Source of the DNA: Candidatus Omnitrophota bacterium
Lineage (GTDB): Bacteria; Omnitrophota; Gorgyraeia; Duberdicusellales; 4484-171
Direction: 5' to 3'
DNA length: 6,827 bases
Assembly: GCA_023818995.1 (NCBI GenBank)
Contig: JAMWDA010000087.1
Coordinates: forward strand, 1 to 6,827
The notes under the pieces were generated by a model. It was not told the origin of the DNA. It was given only the letters and a program-made list of their open reading frames with translations, and did not search any database. The translations under genes were made by a program, and so were the position numbers. Shown here one piece after another: positions 6,341 through 6,827 of this stretch (its first letter is position 1; every line of letters starts with the position of its first letter).

Positions 6341-6403
6341 TGACCTCCTTTCGGCTGATATTGTGTAATATATATCAGCCAAAGCAAAAAAGGAAGGAGG
6401 TTA
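6341..6403 (+). ncRNA. Nested hairpin pairing an anti-SD arm with an SD arm
   Basis: The inner stem pairs GGCTGATAT (6353-6361) perfectly with ATATCAGCC (6372-6380) around a 10-base loop. The outer stem, contiguous on the 5' side, pairs TGACCTCCTTTC (6341-6352) with GGAAGGAGGTTA (6392-6403): 12 pairs, two of them G-U on the plus strand and A-C mismatches on the minus strand. An 11-base A-rich bulge (6381-6391) separates the stems on the 3' side. The left arm contains ACCTCCTTTC, the same bases as the 3' end of 16S rRNA; the right arm contains a full Shine-Dalgarno AAGGAGGT. The fold is seen directly. That it acts as an RNA is inferred, and a leftward terminator is the main alternative because T7 follows the structure on the minus strand. 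Confidence 0.4.
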
Positions 6404-6424
6404 ACTGCAATATTATCACTTAAT

Positions 6425-6449
6425 CAAGGATATGGCAAAGATATCCTTG
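6425..6449. repeat. Perfect 9-bp inverted repeat (hairpin)
   Basis: CAAGGATAT (6425-6433) and ATATCCTTG (6441-6449) are exact reverse complements around a 7-base loop GGCAAAG. No U-tract follows on either strand, so it is not a standard intrinsic terminator. It lies 21 bases after the nested hairpin and may belong to the same structured element. Confidence 0.6.
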
Positions 6450-6571
6450 GTGGGGTGCTTTGCGTTTATTAGAGCGCTACAATGTAGAAGGAAGTAAAGG
6501 CTAAAGTAAAATAGAGTACTGAAAGCAAAACAACCTAAAGGTTTTATAGATATTTATCACTACTGACCCTT

Positions 6572-6802
6572 ATGAAAAGACTAAATCTATGCCTACCTAT
6601 CAACTTTACTTTAATTACATTAGAAAGAATAGATGTTCAAGATAACAAAGCACCTATTTAGATATTAGGAGAGAGATTTCCAGAAATAGATGAAGGTATA
6701 CTTAATTTACCACCGATAAGACTTGAAACCTTATTTAAAGAATGTTATAAAGAAGAAGAGAAAAGTGGATACGATTTGTCTATATCAGTTCCAAGGGCTT
6801 AA
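6572..6802 (+). pseudogene. Diverged copy 2 of the 1-159 gene, interrupted by in-frame TAG
   Basis: Read from ATG 6572 the frame gives MKRLNLCLPINFTLITLERI and continues to a TAG at 6659-6661 (codon 30), then runs open again in the same frame through LNLPPIRLETLFKECYKEEEK to TAA at 6800-6802. The part after residue 11 aligns with copy 1 (FTLTTLE.., LNLPPIRLETLFKE.., tail with KS), with about 12 extra residues before the core. Apart from the TAG there is no frameshift, and core differences are mostly synonymous, so the interruption looks recent or is somehow tolerated. No Shine-Dalgarno precedes the ATG, and the frame is open back to 6539, so the true start is unsure. Function unknown. Sequencing error, a real nonsense mutation, or UAG readthrough cannot be separated here. 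Confidence 0.6.
6701..6729 (+). repeat. Direct repeat, right copy (core of paralogous gene pair)
   Basis: Matches 61-89 at 28 of 29 bases in the same orientation, 6640 bases away. It is the core LNLPPIRLE region of the degenerate second gene copy. Recombination between the copies would delete rpsU, rlmB, the rml operon and rlmD, although 29 bases is a short substrate. Confidence 0.85.
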
Positions 6803-6810
6803 AATAATTC

Positions 6811-6816
6811 TTGACA
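6811..6816 (+). promoter_or_regulatory. Consensus -35 box at the window edge
   Basis: TTGACA stands nine bases after the stop of copy 2. With normal 16-18-base spacing the -10 would fall beyond the window, so the promoter cannot be confirmed; the TATAAT at 6819-6824 is too close to serve as its partner. Copy 1 is likewise followed closely by a promoter (for rpsU), so the arrangement may be repeated. Confidence 0.3.
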
Positions 6817-6827
6817 TATATAATATT

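Larger units (their letters stand above)
6335..6571 (+). other. Gene-poor stretch with two hairpins
   Basis: These 237 bases hold no ORF I would call. They contain the nested hairpin at 6341-6403, a second perfect hairpin at 6425-6449, and a tiny frame 6405-6497 described under findings. An imperfect inverted similarity also exists between the GGTGCTTTGCGTTTATT segment near 6453 and the ACTGAAAGCAAAACAACC segment near 6517. The rest is AT-rich sequence in which I see nothing definite. It could be a regulatory RNA, a leader for the following degenerate gene, or the remains of a small mobile element. Confidence 0.35.

Noticed and set aside
6335..6571. Insertion sequence or MITE
   Set aside because: The inverted arms at 6341-6352 and 6392-6403 have no flanking target-site duplication that I can see, and there is no transposase similarity. 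A hairpin explains the arms better.
6451..6572. Leftward frame of about 45 codons ending in a TGA near 6417 (reads ..CSALINAKHPTKDIFAISLIK)
   Set aside because: It has no ATG, GTG or TTG start with a ribosome site, is bounded by stops immediately upstream, and has no recognisable family.
6819..6824. TATAAT as the -10 partner of TTGACA 6811-6816
   Set aside because: Only two bases separate the boxes; a functional spacer is about 15-19 bases.

Overview
The window is an AT-rich bacterial chromosome segment; a sampled line (1321-1380) is 20/60 G+C. It uses the standard code and carries mostly housekeeping genes. The presence of ribosomal protein S21, RlmB- and RlmD-type rRNA methyltransferases and a dTDP-L-rhamnose operon marks it as bacterial, but the sequence alone does not identify the phylum.

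Layout. (i) 1-159 is the 3' end of an unrecognised gene. (ii) 170-375 holds a promoter and rpsU (S21, 52 aa), too short to stand out as a long open frame. (iii) 376-542 is a 167-base intergenic stretch with two AT-rich inverted repeats and a tmRNA-like 12-mer. (iv) 543-4607 is a tight rightward run: a SpoU-family rRNA 2'-O-methyltransferase (rlmB-like) followed by rmlA, rmlC, rmlD and rmlB. (v) 4623-5921, on the opposite strand and converging on rmlB, is an RlmD/RumA-type rRNA (uracil-5-)-methyltransferase. (vi) 6017-6334 is an unrecognised 105-aa rightward ORF divergent from rlmD. (vii) 6335-6571 has no convincing gene but contains a nested hairpin whose arms are an anti-Shine-Dalgarno and a Shine-Dalgarno sequence, plus a second perfect hairpin. 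(viii) 6572-6802 is a diverged copy of the gene at 1-159, interrupted by an in-frame TAG. A TTGACA box follows at the right edge.

The four rml products together form the complete route from glucose-1-phosphate and dTTP to dTDP-L-rhamnose: RmlA (nucleotidyl transfer), RmlB (4,6-dehydration), RmlC (3,5-epimerisation), RmlD (reduction). All the catalytic residues I checked are present, so the pathway looks functional. No glycosyltransferase that would use the sugar is in the window. The flanking rpsU, rlmB and rlmD genes all concern the ribosome, so the rml block sits among translation genes rather than in a visible surface-polysaccharide locus.

The least ordinary parts are the two ends. The paralogous pair about 6.6 kb apart (28 of 29 identical bases in the best block, mostly synonymous differences in the core) is an uncharacterised small protein family. 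The structured region at 6341-6449 could be an RNA element. I see no clear CRISPR array, tRNA, complete rRNA gene or recognisable transposase.
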